This document shows positions 5,697-13,837 of a stretch of 44,848 nucleotides of DNA, piece by piece (position 1 is the first letter of the stretch; every line of letters starts with the position of its first letter). The notes below the pieces were generated by a model. That model had not been told where the DNA came from. It searched no databases and was given only the letters and a program-made list of their open reading frames with translations. This DNA is from an uncultured Collinsella sp. (GTDB taxonomy: Bacteria > Actinomycetota > Coriobacteriia > Coriobacteriales > Coriobacteriaceae). Made by a program: the position numbers and the translations under genes. The stretch spans positions 1 through 44,848 of the forward strand of contig CABURU010000012.1 of assembly GCA_902494085.1 (NCBI GenBank), written 5' to 3'.

Positions 5697-7609
5697 AGGG
5701 CGGTAACTCCCGGCTCATCGTCGAGCTGCGGAATGGTGCCCACCACGTTGTCCGCCAGCCAATTCATCTCGACAATCTGCGTGCTCGGCAACGGAGGGAA
5801 GCCTTCGATCTGTACCACGCCGTTCTGGCTGTGGAGCTCGCCGCCAAAGGGGTTGATGGAGCCCTCGACAATGCCGTTGCGGAGCAACTGCACGAGTTTG
5901 CGCGTCTGGTAGGGTAGGCCCGGAGCGTAACGGATGTCGATAACGCCGGAGCTCATGCCGTACCAGTAGTTGACGGCGCGCACTTGGTTGTCATCGCTGG
6001 TCTCGTCCCACGTGCCGTGCAGAAGGCTGCGAACGATGAGCTCGTAGTAACGGCCCCAGTTCCATACCGGCATGGCGATGCCGGAAACCTTGCCATCGAC
6101 CAGGCGGTGGAGTCCGTAGGCCGTGGGGTCTTCGAGCGACTTTGACATGTCAGCGCCGGTCATGACGCTCACGCCTTCGCGGCACATGGCCTCGGTAAGA
6201 CCGCCGGCGGGCACATCGCCCCAGGTGAGGATAATTTGCGCGCGGGGGTCGAGCAGCGAGGCGCCGATGGCAAAGGCATTGATCTCGCTGAGCGCGCCGG
6301 ATGCGAAGACCGACGCGTGGTAGCCGATGCGATGGTTGTCCGCCATGCTGGCGGCAAGGGCGCCCAGGAGGAACTTGGCCTCGTACATCTTGCCAAAGTA
6401 CGAACGAACGCTTTGGTGGGGAAGGCCGATAGAGCAGTTAAGGAACCGAACCTGGGGATACTCAAAGGCAGCTCTGAGCGTGTATTCCATCAGGCGGTGC
6501 GAGGTCGAGAAGATGACGCTGTCTCCATGTTTGACAGCCGTTTCCACGGCGGCGTAGAACACGTCCGGATCGTGACAGTCCTCGAACGCCTCGGTGCGCA
6601 CGATACCGTCAAAGTGCTCATCGAGATACTGACGTCCTTGGTCGTGCAGACTGTCCCAGCTCGACGCCGCACAGGGGAACTCATGGATAAAGGCGATACG
6701 CAGGGGGTTGGCCGCCGAATAGACAGTCTTGCCCATAAAGAAGTTGAGCACGCCGGAGGTGGACTTGGCGGGCGACTCCTCCTCATCGACGCTCGGCGCT
6801 TCGACAAGATCGACCTTGTCCTCGTCATTTTTGCCGGCAATGACCAGCTCGCGCCAAATCTTGCACAGGCGGTTTACGACGATATCCGTCGGCGTATCCA
6901 GTAGGCGGTCCTGGTTGTACACATTGAGGTAGACGAGCATGGCGTCGGCGGGCGTAATGTCCAGGTGGTCGCCGCCTGCGCGAAGGTAGGCGCGCTTAAA
7001 GAGCAGGAAGGTGTGGCGCAGGTAGTCGACCTTTTTCTGCGGCCATTTTTCGATAAGGTTCTGACCGAGCATCTTGGCGAGCGTCTCGTAGCTTCCCTCA
7101 CGCGAGAACTCGATCTCGTATAGGGGGCAGACGCGCCAAAACGCGCAGAATTCACCGTACAGGCGGCTTTCGACGGAATCCCACGTGCCGGGGTAGAGAC
7201 GGGTGACCCTGGCTGAAACCGTTGGAGCGTCCAGGAATTTGAGGACACTGACGCGTTTGTTGCCTTCCTGGACATAGAACCGATGCATGAACTCGGTGAC
7301 GATGATGGGGTCGCGATAGCCCTCGGTTACCTGGATGTCGTAGAGGTTGGACCACTTGCGGGCGAACTCGGTGTTAAACGGCAGCAGGGGCATAAAGTTG
7401 CATGAAAAGGCGGACTGACGGCCTTTGGTGACCGTGCCGACGACCATTTCGAGCGGAATATCCCGCAGGCCGACGCTCACTCGCTGACCTAAGGGGAGCT
7501 GAGCAACCAAGCTATCGAGGTCCGTAAGGTATGGATGCTCGCTTTGGCTAATGGCGCGACGGCGTCCCTGCTCGCCGCGCTTACGTGCTTGACGATAGGC
7601 CTCTTCCAT
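5693..7609 (-). CDS. Cytosolic ParB-like/BMP (PnrA-like) fusion protein
   Basis: The 638-residue product joins two recognisable parts. Residues about 35-130 resemble a ParB/Srx-type N-terminal domain, with PIIVTE near 101-106 and EGNKRVSVLKF at 115-125, a ParB-box-like motif. Residues about 300-600 resemble a basic-membrane-protein (BMP, PnrA-type) periplasmic-binding fold, a family that normally binds nucleosides outside the cell for ABC import. Here there is no signal peptide or lipobox, so the binding fold should face the cytosol and may act as a nucleoside-type sensor. It is the first gene of a two-gene unit with a phosphoesterase. The role is unknown; a ligand-sensing regulator is my inference. 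Confidence 0.7.
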   Translation of the reverse strand: MEEAYRQARKRGEQGRRRAISQSEHPYLTDLDSLVAQLPLGQRVSVGLRDIPLEMVVGTVTKGRQSAFSCNFMPLLPFNTEFARKWSNLYDIQVTEGYRDPIIVTEFMHRFYVQEGNKRVSVLKFLDAPTVSARVTRLYPGTWDSVESRLYGEFCAFWRVCPLYEIEFSREGSYETLAKMLGQNLIEKWPQKKVDYLRHTFLLFKRAYLRAGGDHLDITPADAMLVYLNVYNQDRLLDTPTDIVVNRLCKIWRELVIAGKNDEDKVDLVEAPSVDEEESPAKSTSGVLNFFMGKTVYSAANPLRIAFIHEFPCAASSWDSLHDQGRQYLDEHFDGIVRTEAFEDCHDPDVFYAAVETAVKHGDSVIFSTSHRLMEYTLRAAFEYPQVRFLNCSIGLPHQSVRSYFGKMYEAKFLLGALAASMADNHRIGYHASVFASGALSEINAFAIGASLLDPRAQIILTWGDVPAGGLTEAMCREGVSVMTGADMSKSLEDPTAYGLHRLVDGKVSGIAMPVWNWGRYYELIVRSLLHGTWDETSDDNQVRAVNYWYGMSSGVIDIRYAPGLPYQTRKLVQLLRNGIVEGSINPFGGELHSQNGVVQIEGFPPLPSTQIVEMNWLADNVVGTIPQLDDEPGVTAL

Positions 7610-7665
7610 GGTGTCTACTCCCTTAGTCGTTTAAACAACGATATGAACCATGGTACCACGAATGA

Positions 7666-7704
7666 AAACCACTACAAAGATGCCTGTCCCCTTTGCGGTG
7701 GTTT
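7666..7704. repeat. TGTCCC hairpin element, likely terminator of mscS
   Basis: AAACCAC..CAAAG (7666-7679) pairs with CTTTG..GTGGTTT (7691-7704) around a loop containing CCTGTCCC. The right arm overlaps the stop codon of the minus-strand mscS gene. Same family as the hairpins at 10689, 10744 and 44675. Confidence 0.65.
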
Positions 7705-8470
7705 AGGCGATGATGGGGGCGATGGCGCGGATGCAGGCGTCGGCTGCCGTGAAAGTAGTGCTGTCGTCGCTGACGATAAAGATGATCTTTCCTTTGATGC
7801 CAAAGTCGCCGATTTCGCTAAAGAGTACGTAGGGCTCCTTGTCAAAGCCCGAGATGGGCGAGACGGCCGTTTTGGTTGCGCTCGTGAGCTCGTCTGCCAG
7901 CACGTCAAGGGAAGCCCACTTAGACGTGTCCTTTACGGCAACGGGCACGGCCACGCGCCCAAAGGGCATCAAATGCACGAGCGTGTTCTTGGAGATGTTG
8001 GAATTGGGCACAATGATGGTCTGTCCACAGGCATCCTCAATCGTTGTATGGCGCCAAGTGATGTCTTGGACAACGCCGGATACGCCGCCGACCTCGATAT
8101 TGTCGCCGGGTTTGATGATGCCCATAAAGGTCACCTGCATGCCGCCGATAAGGTTTGATAACGTGTCCTGAAAGCCGAGCGAGATGGCGATGCCGCCGAC
8201 GCCAAGAGCGGCGACGAGCGCGTTTGCGTTAATGCCAAAACAGTTGTCGAGGATAAAGCTGCCGCCAATCATCCAGATGACGGCGCGCGCGATGTTGATG
8301 AAGATACTCGATGCCGGAAGCGGGTTATCGTCTCGGTTAAGCAGATGGTTCAGGGTCTTGGATACGACCTTGGCGGCGACGGCGGTGCCTATCGCCAAGA
8401 TGACGGCCCAGATGATGTTGTGGACCCACCGTTGCTCAAAGAAATGAAGAATCGGCTCAAACAATTCCAT
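7703..8470 (-). CDS. mscS: Small-conductance mechanosensitive channel, MscS family
   Basis: This membrane channel opens under tension to release solutes on osmotic downshock. The 255-residue product has three predicted membrane helices (about 15-38, 55-75 and 80-115), the pore-lining TM3 with VAALGVGGIAISLGFQDTL followed by LIGGM, and the cytosolic beta domain (GDNIEVGGVSGVVQDITWRHT, VPNSNI). The start was set at 8470, since AGGAGG lies 10 nt upstream; the open frame extends to 8515 without conserved sequence. It is monocistronic, with hairpins at both ends. Confidence 0.9.
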   Translation of the reverse strand: MELFEPILHFFEQRWVHNIIWAVILAIGTAVAAKVVSKTLNHLLNRDDNPLPASSIFINIARAVIWMIGGSFILDNCFGINANALVAALGVGGIAISLGFQDTLSNLIGGMQVTFMGIIKPGDNIEVGGVSGVVQDITWRHTTIEDACGQTIIVPNSNISKNTLVHLMPFGRVAVPVAVKDTSKWASLDVLADELTSATKTAVSPISGFDKEPYVLFSEIGDFGIKGKIIFIVSDDSTTFTAADACIRAIAPIIA

Positions 8471-8514
8471 GTAGGGAAAACCTCCTAATGATCGTCCAAC
8501 CATGATACCCACCA

Positions 8515-8548
8515 AGAAGCCCGTCCGATCAAATTCGGACGGGCTTCT
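8515..8548 (-). terminator. Terminator of the 5'-nucleotidase gene
   Basis: AGAAGCCCGTCCGA (8515-8528) pairs perfectly with TCGGACGGGCTTCT (8535-8548). It follows the 3' end of the minus-strand gene at 8600. The T-run after it is short. Confidence 0.75.
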
Positions 8549-8599
8549 GTGCTCGATATAAGGTTTACGCGGCGGGGCTGCAAGGCCCGGCGGTGTAGC

Positions 8600-10624
8600 T
8601 TAGCGTCGACGCTTCCAGATAATGCCGAGGATGATGACGATGATGCCGCCGATAAGGCACGCGCCAACTACTGCCAGCGTGCGGTCTCCCGTTGCGGCGA
8701 GCTTACCGGTCGTCTTCTTGGTGATGACCTTCGTGGTCGTCGTGTCCGTCTTAGGCGAGGGCTTAGGCGTCGGGGCCGGTGTGGGCGTGGGGTCCACGGC
8801 TGCGGAGCCAAAGCTGATGGTGCCGGCGAGCCCGGCCATCTTGCTCTCCCAGCCGTTCTGCTCAATCAGCGCCCTCAGCGCCGCCTCGCACGTGCCCCAC
8901 TCGGTGTACTTGGTGGCGTGTGCAAAGGTGGGAAAGTCGGTCGTGTTGGTAATGATGTAGTTGTTGGTGGCGACGGTATAGGTCTTGGCGGGGTCGAGCG
9001 TGCTGCCGTCTTTGGTGAGTGTGGCACTCACAATGCGCTTGCCTTCGGGCTGCGTCCAATCAATCGTCACGTTGATGCCACCAAAGGAGAGAACGCTGCC
9101 AGAGTCATCGCGCCATTTGTACTTGTCTTGCGCCTCCTGCTCGGTGTGACCGGCCGCCACATAAGCCTGCTGAAGCTCGTAGCTGTCGTTACAATCGTCG
9201 CTGATTTGTAGCGAGTGCTCGAGTGCTGCGAGGAAGTCCGCGCCGGTCATGGTCCAGGTCTCAACGGTGTTGCCGTAGGGCGAGATGGCGATGACGTTGC
9301 CGGCGGTCACGTTGCCCGCCGCGATGCCGCCGCGGATGCCGCCGGCGTTTTCGATAGCGAGGTCCGCGCCCGTCAGGGCAAGATAGGAGCCGCAAATCAC
9401 GTGGCCGATGGTCTGGGCCTTGGTGGTGTCGCCCTCCTTGCTGGGGCGGAAATCGGTGGTGCGCACCATTTCCCAGCCATGCGTGCCTGCGGCGTCCTCG
9501 CCGTAGAAATAGTTGGTGGTGGATGTGCCGAGCACCTTGTTCGATTCGTTTTCAAAGTCCTCGTCGAGCGGCTTGATTTTGTTGCGGACGGCTTCAAGGC
9601 GGCTCTGGTAGTCGGAGCCCTTGTCGGGGTCCGCCAAAAGGTCGTTGACGTTCTTGGCGGTGTAGAGCTTCTCGTCGCTGCCGTCTGCAGGGACCGTGAC
9701 CGTGTCATCGTCGGTCGACTCGGTGCCATTGGTGTCGTACTTGTACGGAATGGAAAGCAGCCCCACCTCGGCAAAGGCGCTGCCTGCCTCGACAACGTGG
9801 ATCGTCTTGCCGTCGGCTCCCGTCACCTTCTCGTTAAGGTTGATGTGCTCGTGGCCTGCGATAAGGGCATCGACGCCACGGAGTCGCGTGGCAAAGGTCT
9901 TGGCGTCGAGCGTGTGCGCGATACACACAACAACATCGCAGCCCTCCTTGCGCAGCTGCTCTGCCTCGGCATTGATGGCGTTCGCGGCACTCGAGAACGA
10001 CGTGCCCGCGACCAGGTCCGCGCGCAGCGAGGATCCCAGCGACTCATCCATGGCGCCCACGACGCCGACCTTGATTTTGTAGTCGAATGTGGAGTAATCC
10101 TCGCTATCCTCCCAGGTGCGATCGAGCGTCTTCGTGATGCTCGAGCTCCATACGCCGCTCGTAGACTTCGCGTTCGCGCAGAGCATGGCGAAGGGCGTGC
10201 TGGTGGTGCTGTAGCCGGTCATGGTGCGGAGTTTGTCCGCGCCGTAGCTCCAGTCGTGGTTGCCTGGCGTGGTCGCGTCGTAGCCGTCGGCGTAGAAGGT
10301 GTCCATGAGCTCGGCGATGCTCTTGCCCTCGCTCATGGTGGCGAAGGACTGTCCGTGGAAGGTGTCGCCCGCATCGAGCAAAAGATCGGGGGCGTTGCCC
10401 TGGGCGCTATAGAGAACCGCCAGTCCGTCAAAGCCCACAGTGCCAGTGCCCTTGCTTTCGTTGTAGCTGTACTTGTAGCTGCCGTGGATGTCGTTGGTGT
10501 GCATGACGGTCACAGAGCCGTCAATAGCGGCGGGCAGGTTCCCCGCGAAAGCGAGGCTTGGGATGCCTGCGAGCGCGCCGGCAAACAACGCGGCGGCTAA
10601 CGCAAGGCGGGGGAGTCTTTTCAT
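8600..10624 (-). CDS. Cell-wall-anchored 5'-nucleotidase/UshA-type phosphohydrolase
   Basis: The 674-residue product has a signal peptide (basic MKRLPRL, hydrophobic core, cleavage near AFA-GN at 27-28), an N-terminal metallophosphoesterase domain (HTNDIHGSY, GNHDWSYG, GHEHIN) and a C-terminal 5'-nucleotidase domain (ENAGGIRGGIAAGNVT, SPYGNTVETWTMTG). A proline/threonine-rich stalk leads to LAATG (642-646), a membrane helix and KRRR, a sortase signal of the LAxTG type used by actinobacterial class E-like sortases. It should sit on the cell wall and dephosphorylate extracellular nucleotides for salvage. AAGGA precedes the ATG. No sortase gene is seen nearby. Confidence 0.93.
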   Translation of the reverse strand: MKRLPRLALAAALFAGALAGIPSLAFAGNLPAAIDGSVTVMHTNDIHGSYKYSYNESKGTGTVGFDGLAVLYSAQGNAPDLLLDAGDTFHGQSFATMSEGKSIAELMDTFYADGYDATTPGNHDWSYGADKLRTMTGYSTTSTPFAMLCANAKSTSGVWSSSITKTLDRTWEDSEDYSTFDYKIKVGVVGAMDESLGSSLRADLVAGTSFSSAANAINAEAEQLRKEGCDVVVCIAHTLDAKTFATRLRGVDALIAGHEHINLNEKVTGADGKTIHVVEAGSAFAEVGLLSIPYKYDTNGTESTDDDTVTVPADGSDEKLYTAKNVNDLLADPDKGSDYQSRLEAVRNKIKPLDEDFENESNKVLGTSTTNYFYGEDAAGTHGWEMVRTTDFRPSKEGDTTKAQTIGHVICGSYLALTGADLAIENAGGIRGGIAAGNVTAGNVIAISPYGNTVETWTMTGADFLAALEHSLQISDDCNDSYELQQAYVAAGHTEQEAQDKYKWRDDSGSVLSFGGINVTIDWTQPEGKRIVSATLTKDGSTLDPAKTYTVATNNYIITNTTDFPTFAHATKYTEWGTCEAALRALIEQNGWESKMAGLAGTISFGSAAVDPTPTPAPTPKPSPKTDTTTTKVITKKTTGKLAATGDRTLAVVGACLIGGIIVIILGIIWKRRR

Positions 10625-10688
10625 GGCAGTTTCCTTAGTCCTTAGCCAGAATGTCTGGTTGAATATCGGATTATCGACATAATATGCG

Positions 10689-10728
10689 AAAACCGCCGCA
10701 AGGGCGTCTGTCCCTTTGCGGCGGTTTT
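10689..10728. repeat. TGTCCC hairpin element
   Basis: A hairpin with arms AAAACCGCCGCAA-GGG (from 10689) and CCCTTTGCGGCGGTTTT (10712-10728), with CTGTCCC in the loop side. It lies between the ABC-importer genes and the 5'-nucleotidase gene and probably insulates them. It is a member of the family described at 4952, 7666, 10744 and 44675. Confidence 0.65.
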
Positions 10729-10743
10729 GACGTTTGCGCAGAT

Positions 10744-10784
10744 AAAACCTACCAAAATAAACCTGTCCCTTTTTGGCAGGTTTT
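10744..10784. repeat. TGTCCC hairpin element, terminator of the ABC operon
   Basis: AAAACCT-CCAAAA (10744-10756) pairs with TTTTTGG-AGGTTTT (10770-10784). The stretch 10739-10780 is 41/42 identical to 44675-44716 at the other end of the window. It overlaps the stop codon of the minus-strand ATPase gene. The symmetric ..GGTTTT ends allow termination on either strand. Confidence 0.7.
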
Positions 10785-11577
10785 AGCTCAGCAGCATGCG
10801 GTCGTTGGCGAGCTCGCCGCCCGAGACCTCCTCGAACTTCTGCAGCAGGTCGGCTACGGTGAGCGACTTCTTCTCATTGCCCGCCACGTCGTAGATCACG
10901 TGGCCTTCGTGCATCATGATCAGACGGTTGCCCAGACGGATGGCGTCGTTCATGTTGTGCGTGACCATGAGCGTGGTCAGGTGGTTCTCGTCGACGATCT
11001 CCTCGGTCAGGTTAAGCACCTTAGAGGCCGTCTTGGGGTCGAGGGCCGCGGTGTGCTCGTCGAGCAGCAGCAGGCGCGGCCTGGTGAGCGTGGCCATCAG
11101 CAGGGTGAGTGCCTGGCGCTGGCCACCCGAGAGCAGGCCGACCTTGGCGTTGAGACGCGTGTCCAGACCAAGGTCCAGGCGCTTGAGCAGCTCGACGTAC
11201 TCATCTTTCTCGGCCTTGGTGACGCCCCACGAAAGGCCGCGACGCTGGCCGCGACGCTTGGCGAGGGCCAGGTTCTCGGCGATCTGCATGTCGGCAGCGG
11301 TACCGCGCATGGGGTCCTGAAACACGCGGCCTAGGTACTTGGCGCGCTGCGACTCGCTCAGGCGCGAGATGTCGGTGCCGTCGAGCTCAATAACGCCCGA
11401 ATCGAGCGGGTACACGCCGGCGATCATGTTGAGCAGCGTGGACTTGCCGGCGCCGTTGCCGCCGATCACGGTTACAAAGTCGCCGTCATTTAGGGTGAGG
11501 TCGACGCCGGTGAGCGCGCGCTTCTCGGTGACGGTGCCCTTGTTAAAGGTCTTCTTGACGTGCGAGAGCTTAAGCAT
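10783..11577 (-). CDS. ABC transporter ATP-binding protein (TrpXYZ-type importer)
   Basis: The 264-residue cytosolic ATPase has Walker A GNGAGKST (40-47), the signature LSGGQRQALTLLMATL, Walker B LLLLDEH and a switch His (VTHNMNDA). It powers the importer formed with the permease (11570) and lipoprotein (12697). Its start overlaps the permease stop by 8 nt, so the two are coupled. ATG 11577 was chosen, since codons upstream lie inside the permease gene and are not conserved. ATPases of this subfamily are close to BMP- and amino-acid-associated importers; the substrate is inferred from the binding protein. Confidence 0.92.
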   Translation of the reverse strand: MLKLSHVKKTFNKGTVTEKRALTGVDLTLNDGDFVTVIGGNGAGKSTLLNMIAGVYPLDSGVIELDGTDISRLSESQRAKYLGRVFQDPMRGTAADMQIAENLALAKRRGQRRGLSWGVTKAEKDEYVELLKRLDLGLDTRLNAKVGLLSGGQRQALTLLMATLTRPRLLLLDEHTAALDPKTASKVLNLTEEIVDENHLTTLMVTHNMNDAIRLGNRLIMMHEGHVIYDVAGNEKKSLTVADLLQKFEEVSGGELANDRMLLS

Positions 11578-12493
11578 CTGCCTCATCCCCCTTCGTGTAG
11601 GAGCTGCGGAGCTTATAGCGCTCCCAAACCACGGGCACGCACAGGGCCACAGCGACAATCACGGCGGAGAGCAGCTTCATGTCGTTGGCGTCCATGCCCA
11701 ACTGCAGCACGATGGCGCGGATAAGGAAGTACACCACGGAGCCAAAGACGGCGGAGGCAAGACGGACGCTAAACTGCGTGAGGCCGCCGGGCAGCAGACG
11801 GCCGAGCACCTCACCGATAACAATGGCGGCAAGACCGATAACGATGGCACCGGTGCCCATACCAATGTCGGCGTACTTTTGGCTCTGGCAGATGAGCGCG
11901 CCCGAAAGCCCGATGAGGGCGTTGGAGAGCACGAGGGCGATCATCTTGGTGGAGTTGGTGTTAACGCCCAGGGCGCGGATCATGTACTCGTTGTTGCCGG
12001 TGGCGCGCAGCGCCGAGCCGATCTCGGTGCCAAAGAACCAATACAGGATGGCAACGATAGCCACGGCGAGCAGGATGCCCAAGATGATGGCAACGGTGGA
12101 CTGCGGCAGACCGGTCATATTGCTGACGGCCGAAAACACGGTGCCCTTGGCAAGAATGGGCGTATTGGACTTGCCCATGATGCGCAGGTTGATGGACCAC
12201 AGGCTGATCTGGGTGAGGATTCCGGCGAGGATCGCGGGAATCTCAAAGACGGTGGTCAAAATGCCCGTGACGGCGCCCGCGATGGCGCCGGCGCACATGC
12301 CGGCCAGCACGGCGAGCAGCGGGTCGACGTTGTTATTGACGATGAGCACAGCGCAGACGCAGCCGCCGAGGGCAAAGCTGCCGTCGCAGGTCATATCGGG
12401 AATATCGAGCAGGCGGAACGTGATAAACACGCCAAGCACCATAATGCCCCAGAGGACGCCCTGCGAAACGGCGCCCTGCAATGCAATGAGCAT
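11570..12493 (-). CDS. ABC transporter permease (TrpXYZ-type importer)
   Basis: The 307-residue membrane protein has about eight hydrophobic helices and the conserved segments RLLDIPDMTCDGSFALGG, TGNNEYMIRALGVNTNSTKM and GLAAIVIGEVLGRLL, typical of the BPD_transp_2-type permeases paired with periplasmic proteins of the TrpX/ABC_sub_bind family. It forms the channel of the importer. A 200-nt gap with a hairpin separates it from the binding-protein gene, which may lower its expression relative to that gene. Confidence 0.9.
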   Translation of the reverse strand: MLIALQGAVSQGVLWGIMVLGVFITFRLLDIPDMTCDGSFALGGCVCAVLIVNNNVDPLLAVLAGMCAGAIAGAVTGILTTVFEIPAILAGILTQISLWSINLRIMGKSNTPILAKGTVFSAVSNMTGLPQSTVAIILGILLAVAIVAILYWFFGTEIGSALRATGNNEYMIRALGVNTNSTKMIALVLSNALIGLSGALICQSQKYADIGMGTGAIVIGLAAIVIGEVLGRLLPGGLTQFSVRLASAVFGSVVYFLIRAIVLQLGMDANDMKLLSAVIVAVALCVPVVWERYKLRSSYTKGDEADA

Positions 12494-12595
12494 GCTTCAT
12501 ACCTCCTAGGATAGGGTGGACACGTGATTCACCATAATAGCGGTAACAATGCATAGAAGAGCTGCGGACAGACGTTTTGTTTTACCTGAAACAAG

Positions 12596-12629
12596 CAGGG
12601 CGGACGCCGGTCTACAGCGCCCGCCCCTG
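12596..12629 (-). terminator. Hairpin between binding-protein and permease genes
   Basis: CAGGGCGG-CGC (12596-12607) pairs with GCG-CCGCCCCTG (12617-12629). On the minus strand it is followed by CTTGTTT, a weak T-rich tail. It probably gives partial termination, so that the lipoprotein is made in excess over permease and ATPase. Confidence 0.6.
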
Positions 12630-12696
12630 TGGCTCAGATATTGAATAACGCGGCTAAAGCGCGAGCACGGGCTCTAGGCGCATGCCGCGTATGGCA

Positions 12697-13677
12697 TTAC
12701 GCGTCCAGAGCGGAAAGGTCGATGCCCAGGGCCTCGGCCATTTCGTCGTTCTTGACGACGACCAGGTCCTTGCTCGAGAGGTGCTTGATAGGCATGTCTT
12801 CGGGCTTGGCCTCGCCCTTCAGGATCTTAACGGCCATCTCGCCCGCGGCGTAGCCCAGATCCTCGTAATTGATGGAGAGGGTGAACAGGCCGCCGGCCAT
12901 GCACATGCCCTCCTCGCCAGTCACGAAGGGAAGCTTGTTCTCCTTGCAGATCTGGCCCACCTGCGAGGCGCCCGCGGCGATGGTGTTGTCGGTGGGGGAG
13001 TACAGCGCGTCGACCTTGCCCACGGCAGACTCGACGACGGACTGAATCTCGTTGGAGCTCGAGACGGTGAAGTCAGTGTACTCGAGGCCCAGCTTGTCGA
13101 GCTCCTTCTTGGCGGCCTTGATCTGGACGTCGGAGTTGGACTCGGCGGTGCAGTAGAGCAGGCCGACCTTTTTAACGTCGGGCAGGACCTTCTGCATCAT
13201 CTCGAGCTGCTCGGCGACCGGGGTGAGGTCGGAAGCGCCCGTGACGTTGGTGCCCGGCTTGTCGTTGTCCTGGACCAGGCCGGAGGCGGCGTAGTCGGTG
13301 ATGGCACAGCCCACGATGGGGATATCGGCCGTGGCGCCGGCGGCAGCCTGCGCGGCGGGCGTGGCGATGGCATAAATCAGGTTGACGTTGTCGCCCACAA
13401 ACTTGTCGGCAATGGACTTACACGTGGACTGGTCGTTCTGGGCGTTCTTCTGGTCGATCTTGACCTTAAGGCCGCTCTTCTTGATGGCCTTGACGAAGCC
13501 GTCGTTGGCGGCATCGAGCGCGGAGTGCTCGGTGAGCTGCAGAACGCCGATGGTGTAGTCGGAACCGGCGGCAGCAGAGCCGGAACCAGAGTTGCCGCCG
13601 CATCCGGCGAGCGGGGCGAGCGCGAGCAGGCCGGCGGAGACCAGAAGGCTCCTGCGACTGATGGTGATGTCCTTCAT
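12697..13677 (-). CDS. ABC transporter substrate-binding lipoprotein (TrpX-like)
   Basis: The 326-residue protein is an extracytoplasmic, lipid-anchored ligand binder. It has a twin-arginine-like SRRSLL (7-12), a hydrophobic core and lipobox LAGC with C26, followed by a Gly/Ser-rich linker. The mature part has a two-lobed fold of the ABC_sub_bind (PBP1, TrpX-type) family: YTIGVLQLTEHSALDAANDGF, AQNDQSTCKSIADKFV and DALYSPTDNTIA. Relatives import tryptophan, tyrosine or other small molecules, so an aromatic amino acid is a fair guess, not a demonstrated one. ATG 13677 with GGGGGT upstream was chosen over the longer frame. First gene of the importer operon. Confidence 0.92.
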   Translation of the reverse strand: MKDITISRRSLLVSAGLLALAPLAGCGGNSGSGSAAAGSDYTIGVLQLTEHSALDAANDGFVKAIKKSGLKVKIDQKNAQNDQSTCKSIADKFVGDNVNLIYAIATPAAQAAAGATADIPIVGCAITDYAASGLVQDNDKPGTNVTGASDLTPVAEQLEMMQKVLPDVKKVGLLYCTAESNSDVQIKAAKKELDKLGLEYTDFTVSSSNEIQSVVESAVGKVDALYSPTDNTIAAGASQVGQICKENKLPFVTGEEGMCMAGGLFTLSINYEDLGYAAGEMAVKILKGEAKPEDMPIKHLSSKDLVVVKNDEMAEALGIDLSALDA

Positions 13678-13712
13678 ATCATTACCCCCAGTATAAAAAT
13701 GGCTGGAAACAC

Positions 13713-13768
13713 TGCACTGGGACAAAGTGCAAGTGGGACTATAGTAGCGCTGATGTCCATTTTTACAA
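13713..13768 (-). promoter_or_regulatory. Probable promoter and palindrome upstream of the ABC operon
   Basis: On the minus strand TATAGT (13738-13743) is a good -10; the best -35, TTGTAA (13763-13768), is 19 bp away, so the -35 is weak. Just downstream of the expected start point, TGCACT (13713-13718) and AGTGCA (13726-13731) form an inverted repeat that could be an operator. The WYL regulator gene lies directly upstream and is a candidate to bind it. Confidence 0.4.
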
Positions 13769-13837
13769 CAGCCTGGCGGGTTTTTTAATACAGAATCGGA
13801 TGGGCGGTACGGGTAGTCGAATGGGCGGCGGAGGGTC

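Noticed and set aside
9215..10600. 461-codon plus-strand frame over the 5'-nucleotidase gene
   Set aside because: Antisense shadow; the minus-strand protein has a complete signal, domains and anchor.
12494..12696. T-box or riboswitch for the aromatic-type ABC importer
   Set aside because: No specifier loop or T-box sequence is visible here or upstream of 13677; only a hairpin with a weak T tail.
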